From: Lathyrus oleraceus
Taxonomy: Eukaryota > Streptophyta > Magnoliopsida > Fabales > Fabaceae
DNA length: 64,000 bases
NCBI RefSeq assembly: GCF_024323335.1
Contig: NC_066581.1
Coordinates: 38,110,199-38,174,198 of the forward strand
Direction of reading: 5' to 3'
The position numbers were made by a program, and so were the translations under genes. The notes under the pieces are model-generated. The model was not told the origin of the DNA. It saw nothing but the letters and a program-made list of their open reading frames with translations, and ran no database searches. Below are positions 22,290 to 36,200 of the stretch, piece after piece (the stretch's first letter is position 1; each line of letters begins with the position of its first letter).

Positions 22290-23417
22290 TGTAAGACCCC
22301 AATTTTGTCCCTAAGATCCCTCATGGCATCATACCATATCATTGCATTGCCTCAAGGATCATTGGACACCTTGCTTCCTTCCCTGTGGGTGGGACATCTT
22401 TCTTTGAGAGTGGTTCTTGATCACCAAGCATTGCTTGCATGTGTATATCATTGCTTTCCTTTTAATCACTAACCAAAATGTACAAAAAAATATGTCATTA
22501 ACCTTTGTTACTTGCAACTTAAGCAGTCAACAGTCAAGGCAATTCAAGTGAATCATTTGTGTAAGAGATGAAGTTTCCATTGAGATATGGATCATGTGAT
22601 CATTTCATTGATCTTATGTTAACTATAGGTTCATTGTGGAGCAAATTCCCAAGTGGCAAAGGCCCCAAATTCATCAGAACATTTCCAGGTCATCTATGGC
22701 CAATGCAGTCAACTGAAAAGTCAAATGTGGACTTTGAGTGTGGGAATTGAGTTTCTTCATCCCATTCATGTTCAAACAATGCTTATTCATCATGTCAAAT
22801 GCTTACATTGAAGAATTCGAAGTCAAGTCAAAAGTTTCCAAAAATGGAAAAGTGACCTATAACTTCAACTTTCCAAAAATGGCAAGTTTTTGATCCAACT
22901 TCAACTCAACTTTCCAACATCAAAGAAGATTCAAATGAATTTTTGCTCAACATGAAAGTTGAAGATCTCTCTCTTCCATTTCCAAAAAGTCCAAGATCAT
23001 GAGCATCTGATGAATGGTTGAGGAGATATGATCCAATCATTGCCAAGTATACGTGGAACTTCAAATGGCCATATCTTTTGATCCATAACTCCAAATTTGG
23101 TGGCTCTTCTTGCATTTTTCTTCTCATGACATGAAGTTTTCAAATCCATCATCACATTGCATAAAATGTTATCACATGATCATTTGTTAATCCATGTCTT
23201 TTTTGGAGGGAAATTGCAAAATTCAAAAATGGTGCATTGTATGGACTTTCTACCATTGCCATTGTGTTTAAAAGATGATTTTAAGTGACTTTGATCAAGG
23301 AAATGGTATTGTTCACGTGGGATTAGTCCATGCACCATGCATTTTTTATTTTTTGCAAAAACACCTTATTTTAATTAACCAAGTTAAGTATGGATTAGCA
23401 AGGGGATTAAGGAAGCA

Positions 23418-23425
23418 TATAAATA
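23418..23425 (+). promoter_or_regulatory. Candidate TATA box, Ogre B LTR
   Basis: TATAAATA about 1.13 kb into the LTR, followed within 80 bp by the pyrimidine-rich CTCTCTCCCTCC. The depth agrees with TATA-like motifs in the other Ogre LTRs. If used, about 4 kb of the LTR would be transcribed as R and U5. Confidence 0.5.
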
Positions 23426-26054
23426 TTCTAATCATAACAGAATTGAAGGAGGTTAATCACAATTCACCATTTCAAGATCCAAATTCTCTCTCCCTCCAAA
23501 ATTTTCTCTCATCTATAATTCAAATTTTCTTCAAATAACATTGCAATTTTATTTCATATTCTTGTTCTCTGGCTTTGGTATAGTGCAGATCAAGCTTTGA
23601 ATTGGTGAATTCGTGCAAGAATCAAGTGTAGCAAGCTCATGAAGGTGAAGATGGAAATTCTGTTTTGAGCTAGATCCAGCACCTGCCAAACTTCAATTTC
23701 TTCATCAAACATCATTACAAATATTATAGAGTGGATTTGGATCATTCAAGGCTTTGGATCGTGCGAATTCAAGAATCTGCTCTTCAAGAGGTCAAGTTTC
23801 GAATCTCATAATTTTGCAATTCATGCACATATTCTTGTAGATCTCTTCTTGCTGATGATTCTGGTGAAAAAATCACATGAAATGATGCATTATTGACTGA
23901 GTTATGTGTGATTCAAGTTTTGCATTCAAATATTCTTTTGCTCGATTCTCTTTGATCATGTGGAATTATGCTTAGCTATTGCTTGATCTGTAATCACCAT
24001 GGAAGGATCTTTGAAATGATGTATTTGTTTTGGATTTCTGGAAAAAAAATTTGGACTGTGTTACTGTTCATCTTCTTCTTCGTGAAGAAGATGAAGATCT
24101 TCATCCTAGCGTCCGCGGCTTCCATGTTAGCGTCCACTCTGGTTCAGTGTGAGGTGGCTTAGGGTTTTGTTTTGATTCGTCCACGCATGCGCCTTGTAAG
24201 CAGATTGATTGGTCTGGATTTGTTTGACCTTGCCAAATAAGCGCTGACCAGCCAGCGCATTAATGAAACGGTGCGTTTCAATTAGTTGGCACGCGCTTCT
24301 TTTGAATATTCACATGGTTCGATTCCGGCCTGGGACAATTATTCAAATGTTCATCATATTTTATGCTTTCCCTCCATTTTCACCTACATGCTTCATTTTG
24401 ATTTTTATTTTTTTTCTTCCAACTTTAAAAATGCATAACAAATTGAAAAATGCTTCAAATAATTCCAATTTTTTTGTGGCATGATCCTCTATTTGTCTAG
24501 TTTTTTATGATGATAATTGCTGAAGTTGTGCATGGCTGGATTTTTGTTTGTGCTAGACTTTGTGATCATATGTGCTTTGGTGACCTTGCTCCATTCATCT
24601 TATTGTGAGATGCTTGATTTTAATCCAAATTGCTTGAAATTTTGCATGATTGTTCTTGACATGTTGCTGGACCTTTGAGGCTTGATTGTGCATTTTTCTC
24701 ATTTTCCATTTCTGTTTTATGCACATGTTTTGTAGGGTGTGACAATGTATGTCACACAATTGATTATCCAACTTGTGCAATTTAATTTCCATGCCAAATG
24801 ATCTTTGATGCTTCTGATTTTTTGTATGATGATCATGTTGGATGTGTTGAATGCTCATGAATTTTTCCAGGATTATTTGAATCATTTCTGTTTTGTTTTG
24901 GAATTTTCATTCTCAATGTCCAAATGTGATGCTTTGAATTTGTCTTTGACTTCCTTTGCACATGAAATGCCATTGCTTGATGATTTTGTTTTGGTCCTTT
25001 TTAGGACATGTTAATATGTGTTTGAAGTTGCATTATGTTGAACTTCAGCTCCTGTTTTGAATTTTTTCTTCACCTTTGACCCTAGGCTTTGACCTAGTGG
25101 TTTGTACTTACATGTGAGCTTTGAATTTCAGGTTTAAACATCCAAATTCCATGGTTAATGTTGCTTCATCATTTGAATGTTGATATTTTCTTGTGATTGC
25201 TAACATTTGGTTGTTTTGTAGGTTGATGCTAATTCACTTGAGTTTGCCTTATGGCCTATTTGTTGTACATTGGGATTGTCTGTTTGTTATTGACTATTGT
25301 CTGTTTGTCTGAGTACTGTACTGATTTGTTTAGTTGTTTACACAGGTACCTAAGTTGCTTTAAGTTCATTTGAACTTTGCTTTGCTTTGCTGTGGTTGGC
25401 ATACCACTTAGGTATAATCCCTAATCTTCATGTAGCTGGAAGACCTGTCATGTTACTTTGGCAGACACCTGTCTGAAGCCCTCCTTAGGAGGCCATGTTT
25501 TTGTTTGTTTAATTTTGTGCCAAGCATGTTAAGTCCTCTTAAGAGGAAATTGGAAGATAAAAGGGATGTATAGTCCATCCCCTGCTATTCAGTTGTGTCA
25601 TTCACTTTGCTCATACCATGTGTTGATGCATTTTGAATAAAAACCAAAGATCTTGTAGAGTCAGTCATGTGGAGAAGAGTTCCTTCATTCTGAACTCCCA
25701 CACTTTCTATTTGATTCAAGCTCTCCCAGGCTAGGGATAAGAGCTATGAGGCACACCCCTCATCTCCATTTCATCTGCTTCACCCTAACTCTCAATGTTA
25801 GGGTTAAGAGCTCAAAACACCCCTTTCCAGTTGGTTTGTTTGTCAAGGTCGATATGACCCCTTGACTAAAACCTAACCTTGATTGAGCCTATTGATTGTG
25901 TATAGTGTGTGATAATTGACTTGTTTGTTTGCTTGTTTGTACATTTGTGCATAGTTGTTTGTGTGTGCCTCTGTGCATTGCTTTCATCTTTGAGCATTAA
26001 TTGTATATCATTTCATGATCATTGTTCATCCTTTGTGACATTTTGTTTTGTCCA

Positions 26055-26515
26055 TTGAGGAGTCAATTGTAAGTCCATTTATTGGCAATTGTTTCCTATG
26101 ACCATTGAGGAGTCAATTGTAAGCCCATTTACTGGCAGTTGTTTCCTGTGATTTGGTAGGAGTCAAGTGTAAGACCATTTATTGGCAACTTGTTTCCTTT
26201 TGCTTATTGCATTTGTTGTTTGTTTTCTTGTGAGGAGTCAGACATAAGACCATTGATTGGCCGTCTGTTTCCTGTGATCATTCTGTTGTGAGGAGTCAAT
26301 TGTAAGCCCAGCTATTGGCAGTTGTTTCCTATGATCATTCTCTGGAGTCGAGTGTAAGACCATTTATTGGCAACTTGTTTCCTCTTGCTTGTTGCATTTG
26401 ATTTCTTTGCTATGTGAGACTAGTATAAGTCCATAGATTGGCATCTGGTATCCATATTTTCTTTGTTTTGTGAGACTAGTATAAGTCCATTGATTGGCAT
26501 CTGGTATCCACCTTG
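26055..26515 (+). repeat. Tandem repeat array in Ogre B 3' LTR
   Basis: About eight units of roughly 51-75 bp share (G)AGGAGTCNANTGTAAGNCC, ATTGGC and GTTTCCT; the last two are the AGACTAGTATAAGTCCAT type. This array is longer than the part visible in the 5' LTR because Ogre A was inserted within the array there. Confidence 0.85.
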
Positions 26516-27516
26516 GCTTTGTTTTGTGCTTGTTGCCTATTCCAAAGGAATCACTTGGATCATCTACATATGATCTCAAGAGGTGAACACCTAAGAAGTT
26601 TTACTTCCTCACCCTCCCACCTTCATTTCTTTAAACCTCCATTTGCATGTTAACCCGAAACCCGAAAACTATTGTGCAAACATTTCATCTGTTTTTCAAA
26701 CTAGAAACCTAGGCCTTAAGCCTCTGATTTTTTTCAAATTTCATTTTTGTATAATACTTCTTTTGAATTGAATTCTAATCATACTTTGACCATATTTTGT
26801 GAATACTCATAATCAGTTAATTTCACTCATTCAATTGTTTTGTGGCTTTGTCCATTTCTTTGATAAGTTTTCATACATTAGCCATAGGTCTTAATTGTCA
26901 TAGTGGTTGATGTAAATCTCACCACATCCTTAGTGAGTTGATTGTAAGACTTCCATACTTATTATTGGGTTAACCCCTCACTAGTATGTTGAAGCTATCC
27001 TCGCATGGTGGATTGTTGGTTCGGGTTGAGTTTTCTCCCGTTGATAATGAAAGACCTTAGGGCTTTTGTTTAAAATTGATCCACTTACTTTTGGAAATCT
27101 TTTAGCCGAACTACGACGTTTTGATCCTTACCTTTCATGGAAGGTACGTAGGCAACGGGTTCATCCGTTCAAACACAAAAATAATAAAAATTGTATATTC
27201 TTTTCTCACCTCTTCCCTCATGTTTGCACAATAAATATTTTTCATAAACAATATCTTTTTACAACAAGTTGTGAAAAGGGTTCCCTAGGAGTACTTAGGA
27301 TGCTTTGGGTGCCTAACACCTTCCCTTTGCATAATTACCCCCTTACCCAGATCTCTGACCTTTTTCATTGGTTTTCTATGTGTAAAACTTCTTAGGCTTT
27401 TGTTCGCTTTTTAGCCATTCCTTTGGATAAATAAAAGTGCGGTGGCGACTCTATCTTTTGTATGCTTTGCTTTTGATTTAGTCAATAAATCATAAAGTGA
27501 TGAATACACCGCTACA

Positions 27517-28360
27517 AGTTCCCTTTAAGAAAGTTGAGTTTCTCATTAAAGACCACATGTCCCAGCATCCTGTTGAACATGTGTACCCTCACAACAAAGG
27601 CAATTAAGAAATATCTTGAAGGTCTCACCACTGTGGTAGATATGGTCATATGACCTTTTTACTATATATTGTATGGATATCCTTAGTCTTATAATCAACT
27701 AAGGCCCAAAAATAAGAAAGGTAAGAGAACTCAAGCTAAGAAGGTGTGAAAGGCCAAAGAACCAATCACTTATCTTATAGCTCATACATCTCTTAGAGTT
27801 GTATCAAGAGAATATTTGTATTTTAATAGCAGATGCTTAAGGCACGTGACAACTGAAAAGAGTTGTCTTTAAGAGTTAAAGCATTGCTTTAACAATTATG
27901 TCACCTTTGGTGATGGAGCTAGAGGAAGAATCAAGGGCATAGGTAAACTAGTTAGTCCAAGTTTTCTTTGTCTTGATGAAATGTTGTTGGCAGGAGGATT
28001 AACTGTCATTTTGATTAACATAATTCAACTATGTGATCAAAGTTTCAATGTTAGCTACAACAAGGATGAATGCATTGTCTCTAGAAAATATCAGGAGGTG
28101 TTAATGAAGGGTTCAAGATCCAAATACAATTTTTATACATGGATATCCCATCCATCATCCAAGATTAATAGCATGAAGGAGATCACATTTGAAGATGTTG
28201 TCAAAAAAGTTCCAAAACTCAGGATTGAAGAAGACAAATTGCGTGGAGTATGTCAAATAGTCAAGATGTCCCACAAGATGCTTCAACATCCTACCTTCAC
28301 TACAAATCTCATGGAATCCACACAAGTGAAAGGCCTGAATGAAAGAAATGATATCCTATG
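27517..28360 (+). pseudogene. Ty1/copia gag-protease-GAG_pre-integrase relic
   Basis: Broken frames spell typical copia pieces: a zinc-knuckle-like HCGRYGHM near 27636, a protease-region segment with AHTSLRVVSREY, YVTFGDGARGRIKGIGKLV near 27900-27960, and a pre-integrase end with MSHKMLQHP near 28265-28300. Frameshifts and stops (e.g. TGA at about 27748 and TAG at about 27780) make it a dead fragment. It begins abruptly at the Ogre B end and stops at Ogre C, so it is the older host DNA for one or both. The lineage may be SIRE-like, but that is uncertain. Confidence 0.7.
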
Positions 28361-31300
28361 TGTAGCGGGGTATTCGTTACCTTTAGATTTATTGACTAAA
28401 TCAAAAGTAAATCATACAATTCGAGTCGCCACCGCACTTCTATTTATCCAAAGGAAAGGTTAGAAAGCGAACAAAAACCGAGAAGTTTTATCAAATTAAA
28501 AACTAATAAAAATGTCAGAGATCTGGGTAAGGGGGTTGGTTATGCAATGGGAAGGTTTTAAGCACCCAAAACATCCTTAGTACTCTAAGGGAGCCCTTTT
28601 ACAAATGTTGTAAGGTAGGTTGGTATTTCTGAAAATAATTGAGCAAACATGATTGGGGAGATGAGAAAATAATATACAAGTTATTTACAAATTTGTGTTT
28701 GAATAGATAAACGCATTGCCTACGTACCATCTCAAAAAGGTAGGATCAAAACCTCGTAGTTCAGGGTAAAAATCTCAAAAGAAGTTGGTGAATTGATTGG
28801 CCAAAAGCCTTAAGTTATTTTGTTATCAAAGGGAGAAAACTCAACCTAGAACCACAAATCCACCATGTGAGGAGAGCTTTAACATGCTAGTGAGGGGTTA
28901 ACCCTATAATAAGCATGGAAGACTTATAGTCCATCACTAAGGATATAGGTGAGTATTATATCAACCTCTAGGATAACTCAAACCTAATAGCTAATGTTTA
29001 TGAAAATCTTTAACACAAATGGTGATTTGAACCATAAAAACAATTTGAATGAGTTGTATTTACAAGTGAAAAGTATTCACAAAAATAAGGTCAAAGTTGA
29101 CTTAGGATTCAATTCAAAATAAGTGTTATGAAAGGAGTTCGAAAAATCAAAGGCATAATGCCTAGGTTTCTAATTTTAAAAGCAATTTTAATATTTGCAC
29201 AAAAAGTTTGGCTTGGGTTAGAGTGGAGAGAAGAAGAGAAGGGCTAGGTCCTAAACATGCAAAGATGAGGGAAGAGAAATAAAACCACTTGGAGTTCCCT
29301 TCTTGAGATCATAAAGATGATCCAAGTTGCTCCTTTCCTTTGGATTTAGCAAGCAATAAGCAATTAACTCAAGCAATCAAGCAAATAATCAATCAAGCTC
29401 CTAAGAATCTTCCAATTGGCTTTTGTATCTCTTATCTTGGATGTTCATGACAATGGTTCTTCTAATTGGCTCAAGTTTAGGATCCCTATCACAAGAACAC
29501 ACAAATCAAAAAATTCCACAATACAATAAAAGAATGGACAAGAGTGAGTTTAGAATTAGGAGTCCTTTCAATGTCTTCTTCAAGATTAAGCATTCTAAAG
29601 GCATGAGGCCTAGTTTCTCTTCAACATATTTAGCATTCTAAAGGCATGAGGCCTAGTTGCTCTTGAAACTCCATTTAGCATAGATAAGGTCCTAAATCTA
29701 AGTCCTTTCTCCATTTGCATTGGATTCACACAAACAAATCAAAACAAACACAAGGCAATAATATATACACAATAATGTGCTCAAGTGAGCAAAAGGCAAA
29801 TTGCATGAACATAAACATGAGCTCAAGTGAGCAAAGGGCAAAGGCAAATGAATTAATGAGCAAGAAATTAAATTGCATTAATGTAAATTGCAAGAATTAA
29901 ATGCTTGAATTAAAAGTTAGTCATTAGTAGTTAGTGTTAGTGTGCCATAAGACAATTTAGCGCTATGTTAAGCAATCGTAAGTGGACTAATGTAGTAGTC
30001 ACACCTATCTGAGGACAGTCAATAAAACTATAGGAAAACAAACACAAGTTAGAGACCATGACTAGTAAGCCAAGCTCCTACAACTTGTCATGCCAAAAGA
30101 AAAGAAGAATGACCTTGTATGGATTTAGGTTTTTTGCTTGACCAAGAAGCAACCTATCTCTAATGCAAAGTAATTCACTTGATCTTTGATCAAGATGAAT
30201 TTGATTTGGATCAAAGAAGGTTAAGCCCCTCATATGTCAAGGCTAACCACCAATCATTAACTCATTGGTCAAAAAGAAAAAAAGAAGAAGAAGAAGATGG
30301 AAATGGAATGTACAAAATTGAAATTCAAATGGCATAACCAACACACATTGATCAAACATGAATGGAATCAATCATCAATCAATGGTAAACAGAAGTGAGA
30401 TGAAGCTTAGAAGTCAAGAAACAATAAAAATATTTTTGGTATTTTTTGGAATTAAAATAATACTTGAAATAAAATGAACAAATAAAGGTCAAAATTCAAA
30501 TCCAATTCAAATCAACTTGGAAAAGTCCAATTGGATCATCATAAGTTCAACATGGTCAAACAAGATTTGACAAAAAAATTCATCATTTTTTGAAAACAGA
30601 AACTAATTTTAAACAATTAAAAATGAAGAAAAATAACATAATTGAACTAAAATCTCAAATAAATCTCAAATCAATTAAGAAATTGATGAGAATATTTTTC
30701 ATAGATTCATCATCATCCAAAGATGTTAAGAAAATATTTTTGGCATTTTTGAATATTGAAAAGTATTTTAAATGAATTAAAAACAACCAGAAATGAAATA
30801 ATTCACAAAAAATATTAATGGAATCACAAAAATAATTAAAAATCATTTTTAGAAACTAGAATTTAAGAGAATTGTTTTGCAATTGGTCCCATATTTTTGT
30901 GATTCCAAATAAAGAAGTTATGAATTTTAAAAATAATTGGAATAAAAGAAAATTAAAACAGAAATTAAAAATTGGAAAAAACCACAGCATTTGGATCCAC
31001 ACTCAATAATTGACGTGGCTGATCCAAGGAACCAGAGGCACGCGCGTATGGTGAGGCTTGGTCAACAGCGAAACACTCGACATTAAAATAATTCATAACA
31101 ATGCATGGCGAAGATTAGATCCCTAGAGCCAGTTCTAAGGGCCAGGAACTCATCCACGTGAGGACGATGGTGGAAACCACCGTCTTCTCCGGTGAGACTC
31201 ACTGTTCCAGCCAGAGTTGCAGTTTTTCAAACTTTCACCATAATACACGATCCATACATCATTAGAAAGTTGGGGTGATGTACATCACCCCTGTACCCTT

Positions 31301-33256
31301 AGTTTCCACTCAAGATCCCTACAGAGAGAGAAATCTGAGATGGAAAAATGTGGTGTTCAATCTGAACTTGCTCAAATCACAAAATTAAAAGCATAAACCA
31401 ATTGCCTCTCACATGAGGACTTCAGAGGTACCAACCAATGCAAGAAATGCTCAAAATCAAAAGAGATTCGAATGAAAACAGTTTGATAATCAACCTTTGA
31501 AGTGCAGCTTTTCAATGCTTGATCCACTCCAATTCTTTGATGCAACTTGCTCTTGAAGTAACAAAGAAGCTAGGCTAAGGAATTGAAGTTCAGAGATCAA
31601 CCAATGAAGTTGAAAATTGAACTTGAAAAATTGAGAGAAAAATCAAAATTCCTTTGAGTGAGGGTTAGGATTTCACTTGTGCAGAATTTCAGGCACCTTT
31701 AGGTTGAAGTTTGAAGTGAATGAAGCCTTCTATTTATAGCAAGAGATGATGCAATGCATGAGATATCCGTGTGTGCATGAGCTTGGGTTCTCCATGCATG
31801 GGTCTGTACAGGCGCGTGTGAGGCCCAAAAGCATTGGCAATTGAGTGCTAAACATCAGCCAAATGAAATTGGACATGCAGATTGCAATGTGTAAGCTTGT
31901 GCATGGAATTTTGATATGTTATGCATAATTGAACCTAAAACTTCCCCTCTTCGAAAGTGCCATTTGCAAAATTGAAACGTAGGCATGTGGGTAATGTTTG
32001 GAAAGGTCACATGAGGAAAAAATGTTACGTCGAACAAAAATCCATTTGGAGTTTGGAATTTATTGAAAACAGGCCATGAAGTTCAAGATACAAAACATGT
32101 ATATGGAAAATTTGCCAAAATGGACCAACTTCAAGCCCTTCTTTTTCAATGATGCAAGCCTAAAATGACAAAACCTTCAACACCAAAGTTGTAGATATTT
32201 TCAATACAATCAATTTGGACTTAAATTTTGCGTAATTTGGATTTTTGATTAGAAAGTTATGGGCACTTGAAGTTGGACTTTTTCACATTTCAATGGCTTT
32301 GGTCCAAAGTGACCTATAATGTTTTGTATTATCACATGTGTTTCTTTTAGGATTATGAAAAATTTTTCAACATAACAAATGAATCAGACATCTTAAAATT
32401 CCCAATGAACTTGGTCCCACCTCAAAATCATAAAAAAATGAAGGAGTTAGGTCCTTGGGAAGTTGACCGAAAATTAGGGTTTCAGTCAAAATGACCTATA
32501 ATGTTTTGAAATGAATGATGACCTTAAAAGTTTCAAATGAAAATTTGATAAACATTAAAGTTGTTCATATGGTTCTTAAGAACATTTTTTAGCTTGGGGT
32601 TATCTTAATTTGAAAAATACATCAAAAGTTAGGTCTCAGTGGATTTCAAAATAGTCAGATGATTTGACTGATCAACTTCTCAAGTCCAAACTTCAAATCT
32701 TGATGAATTGATGATTGAGGACAGTCACATGAGCTAATATATGCATAAAATTATGAATTAAAGAACTTCCCTTGATTGTATTTGATCATAGGTTGAGGTT
32801 GTTTCATGAGCAAGGCACAGTCAATGCATAGTTGAATTAGGGTTTCCTTGGGAAACAATCCTCAAGCCCTTTGGTTTATTTTGATCAAATTGACAAATTG
32901 AGATACTTAGGAGGCATATATGATGATTGAGAGCTTTGTGAACCATTGTCATGCTTGCTTTCACTTTCAACTAGTCACTTCAATGGGCATAGGGGCCTCC
33001 TAGGAGCCTTGGATCACATGATTGCTTGAGCTTCAAAACAAACAAAGTTAGTGACATATTTTTGTGCTTTTGGTTAGTAAAAAAAATGAGAAAAGCAATA
33101 ATATATGATTCAAACATGCTTGGTGGTCTCAAACCAACTCACACAAGTCCCAACCCAAGGGTTAAGGAGCCAAGATGCTATGATCCTTGAGGCAAAATGC
33201 AATGAGCAATGATATGATGCCATGAGGGATCTTAGGGTCAAAATTAGGGTCTTACA
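28361..33256 (-). mobile_element. 3' LTR of Ogre C (4896 bp)
   Basis: The minus strand starts TGTAAG at 33256 and ends with the GCTACA terminus at 28361. It shares start, end and GTGCGGTGGCGACTC motif with the B LTR but is clearly diverged inside. It includes a 49-bp direct duplication with AGCATTCTAAAGGCATGAGG at about 29588 and 29634. The tandem array seen in A, B and F is nearly lost (a trace near 29407-29475). Confidence 0.88.
31730..31739 (-). promoter_or_regulatory. Candidate TATA box, Ogre C LTR
   Basis: CTATAAATAG on the minus strand, about 1.5 kb into the LTR, a strong TATA match at a place similar to the other Ogre LTRs. Confidence 0.5.
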
Positions 33257-33269
33257 GATGCCCCTATTT
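33257..33269 (-). promoter_or_regulatory. Purine tract before Ogre C 3' LTR
   Basis: AAATAGGGGCATC on the minus strand, identical to the tract in B, abutting the LTR start. Confidence 0.6.
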
Positions 33270-36200
33270 AAGGTCATTCTAGCCGGAGATATGAAGGTTA
33301 AAATCTTCGTCTCGACGGGGTAGAATGGGCTTAAATAATACCAAAGAGACGAATTTTGATCCCTAAGAGACCTCATGATGCAAATGTATGTATGCAAAAA
33401 TTAATACTCTGTGGGGATATATGTCCACAAAGGAAAAAGAAATCAGGAGAAATTGAAAATCCATATGAGTAATACACTCCCTAAGGAGACCGAGACTCTA
33501 GGGACTTTACTGGGGATATAAAGGGAAAATGCGTAAGCAGGTCACGACGAAGGGATTCCATGAAAATAAATCAATGGAAAGACTCGAGCTGACGCAAAGC
33601 TGCATGTATTGGGGAATATGCCAATACAGCAAACTATCCTCAAAGGATACTTTGGATAAAAATCCGGACTCAGGCTGGGAATGTCCACACAAGGACTCAG
33701 TTGAGGAAACAACAAAGGAGGTATTACCGGCTACTGGGTAATAGGCTCAAAGAGACATGTGATCAAATACACCGGTATAAGGGTGAACGGACAACATGCT
33801 CAGGGAGAAAGAATATCTAAGACCAGTATAAGGGTGAGAGATATCAATCATCCAAAACATCTGAGGAAAACCTGAAAGGTATATTTCAACTCAGGAAAAT
33901 CTGACTCCACAGGGGACAAAAAGTCATAATAGGGAGCAGAAGGAAGGAACACCACGCATACCGGTTACTAGGCATATAATAGGTGACCAACCAGGCGTGA
34001 ATTGGGAACAATCCCAAGACACTCATCATCCGAAAGGAGGGCTGAAAAAGCAAGCTCGATTTACAGGATGGACATTTGATTCCATAAGAAAATACGAATC
34101 TTACTCGACTGGGGAAGAAAAAGACTTCGACAGAAAGGTGCATGAGATATATTATCTATTACCGTCAGAACATAGATAACATACTCGTATGGAAGATTAT
34201 CCACAATCGGTTACTGGGTTAATAAAGGATAAATTGACCGAAAAGAAAGGACATCAGGATACCGACTACCGGGTATAAAATGATGACCAATCAAAGGGAG
34301 TAACAATCATTACCAAACAAGGGTAAATGAGAGATGACTCGCCGGGGATAAATTGCTTAATTAGAGCAATTACCCAAGAGATATACTCAAAACTAAAGGA
34401 ATATCAATACCAAATATTGGATAAAGATAAACAACAAAGAGGGGATTATATCTACCGGTTACTGGGTAGAAAACCAAAGAAGAGAGTAACCGTCATCGGT
34501 TAGGATGAACAACAATCAAGGTTAACTCTGCAAGGGGACAAAATGGGGTTTACAACTACCAGTTACTGGGCAGAAAACCACAAAGATAGGACTTAAAACT
34601 ACCGGTTACTGGGTAGAAGGCCGCAACATCCACTGGGGAGAGAATGAACAACTATTGTTTACTGAGCAACTGGTCACCTGAACCACAGGGAAGCAGGGGA
34701 AAAAAACAAGAGGAGTCAATCTAGGAACAAACTAGATAGACGCAATGAAACAAGACTCAACCCAGTGAGGATATAACTCAGGGGAGTAATTTCATCCCAA
34801 TACATGTTTTGGGAGGAAACTGAAACCAAAAAATCATCCACGAGGACGTAACTCGGTGGGGAATATGGAAGAAAAGATAAACACTTTCTGCCTATGGGGC
34901 TGACTCTATATGGAGATCAGACATAAACATCTGCTTGGGGAAATACATTTCACCACTAGCAGGAGATAACAAGCAAAGATATATGGCAAAGAATGCAACA
35001 TGAATATCTGAATGTTATAACTATGCATGTATATGCGTGGTTTATGTATGATTAATGCTGACAAACAGACATATCTAACACAAACAGGTCCAAGAATCAA
35101 TGTACAGACATCCGGTACAACATCTCAAAAGAGAAAGCCAGGCCCACTAGAGAACATCCAATCTGGTGGGGGCAACAAATACCAAGAAACCAATCACAAC
35201 TAAGGATCGAGCAAAGTCGCTGCCAGGGATAAAGACCACTGTTAGGGGAACGAATAGAGTCCACTGCTGGGGATCAGCAAAAGATCACAACTACCAAAGT
35301 TGGGGATCTTCCAACAGTATGCAGAGACATGGATAAGATTATTCAGAGACGAACTCTATGGGGATCTTATCAGGGGGTGATGTGGAATTCTATGGGGAAC
35401 AACCACTAAACAGAAGCACATCAAATCACATTCACTTCTAAAACACAGAAGGAGCATCTTTGTTGCGGAGAAGGAGAACCAGTCACTCTACTGGGAAGGA
35501 ATCAACACATCTTCCTCGAAGTTCCAAAGCCAAACCAAGATCGGGTAGAGTCTTAGCTGGGGAAGCTAAACACGGATACGGTCCACCATAGAAGTAACTC
35601 TACTGGGGAAAACCAGGGAAAGGTATGAAACTTTGTGTGGAATAACCACCAAACAGAAGTTTCAATAACCATCACATTTCCTCATACTGCTGGAGAAACG
35701 ATCTCTGTCGAGGAGAAGAGAAACACCGCTCCGATGGGGATAGAAAAATATTTCATCACCCATTCTGCTAAGAGGAAACTATCAGAGAAGGAGGAAATAC
35801 AACAATCAGGTTCCGATCAGGTAACTCCACTTGGGAACAACTGCTGATGACTGGACCGGGGAAAACCTGTAGGCAATCAGCTGGGAACGACCTGCTGGTG
35901 ACCAAACTGGGGAAGTCTAATGTGAGCAACCCTGCTGAGGATGAACGGGAGGAACACCTGCTGGAGAACAGTGTATGCGAATCCACTGGGATAAGTTACA
36001 AACTAACTTGCTCATGATGGGAATTCCTGCTCACTTTGCGGGAGATTTCCAATCTGAATGAGGGAAGACCAACTTCCTTGAGAAATATAGCATGTCAATT
36101 TATCAATATATAAGGGATTTTAGGTCAATCCACACAAAGGGATGACAACCATATAGTTGATAAAACACAGATGCTAGATCCAGACTCACTGGGGAGCTAA

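Larger units (their letters stand above)
6483..27516 (+). mobile_element. Ogre B, plus-strand Ty3/gypsy Tat-lineage retrotransposon
   Basis: The element is complete from the truncated 5' LTR (6483-7789) through the 3' LTR (22290-27516). In order it has PBS, ORF1, gag, protease, intron, RT, RNase H, archaeal-type RNase H, integrase, a long 3' UTR with tandem repeats, and a purine tract. This is the diagnostic Ogre layout. It is not autonomous: ORF1 has a TAG, the gag-pro frame has a TAG and a TAA, and pol has a 2-bp deletion and a TGA. The missing start of the 5' LTR lies beyond Ogre A. The base just after the 3' LTR begins AGTTC, the presumed target duplication; its partner is off the window. 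Confidence 0.92.
22290..27516 (+). mobile_element. 3' LTR of Ogre B (5227 bp)
   Basis: It starts TGTAAGACCCC at 22290 and ends GCTACA at 27516. Its last 1.3 kb pairs with the 5' LTR fragment 6483-7789. It contains a TATA-like box at 23418 and a tandem array at 26055-26515. It is the only complete B LTR in the window and the reference for subfamily comparisons with C and F. Confidence 0.92.

Noticed and set aside
22083..22472. 129-codon ORF crossing the Ogre B 3' UTR and LTR start
   Set aside because: It spans the LTR boundary at 22290 and has no conserved motif; the similar minus-strand ORF in C (33110-33397) reflects LTR homology.
27981..28463. 160-codon ORF spanning the copia relic and the Ogre C LTR
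   Set aside because: It crosses the LTR boundary at 28361, so its last 34 codons are chance reading into the LTR; only the first part is copia-derived.
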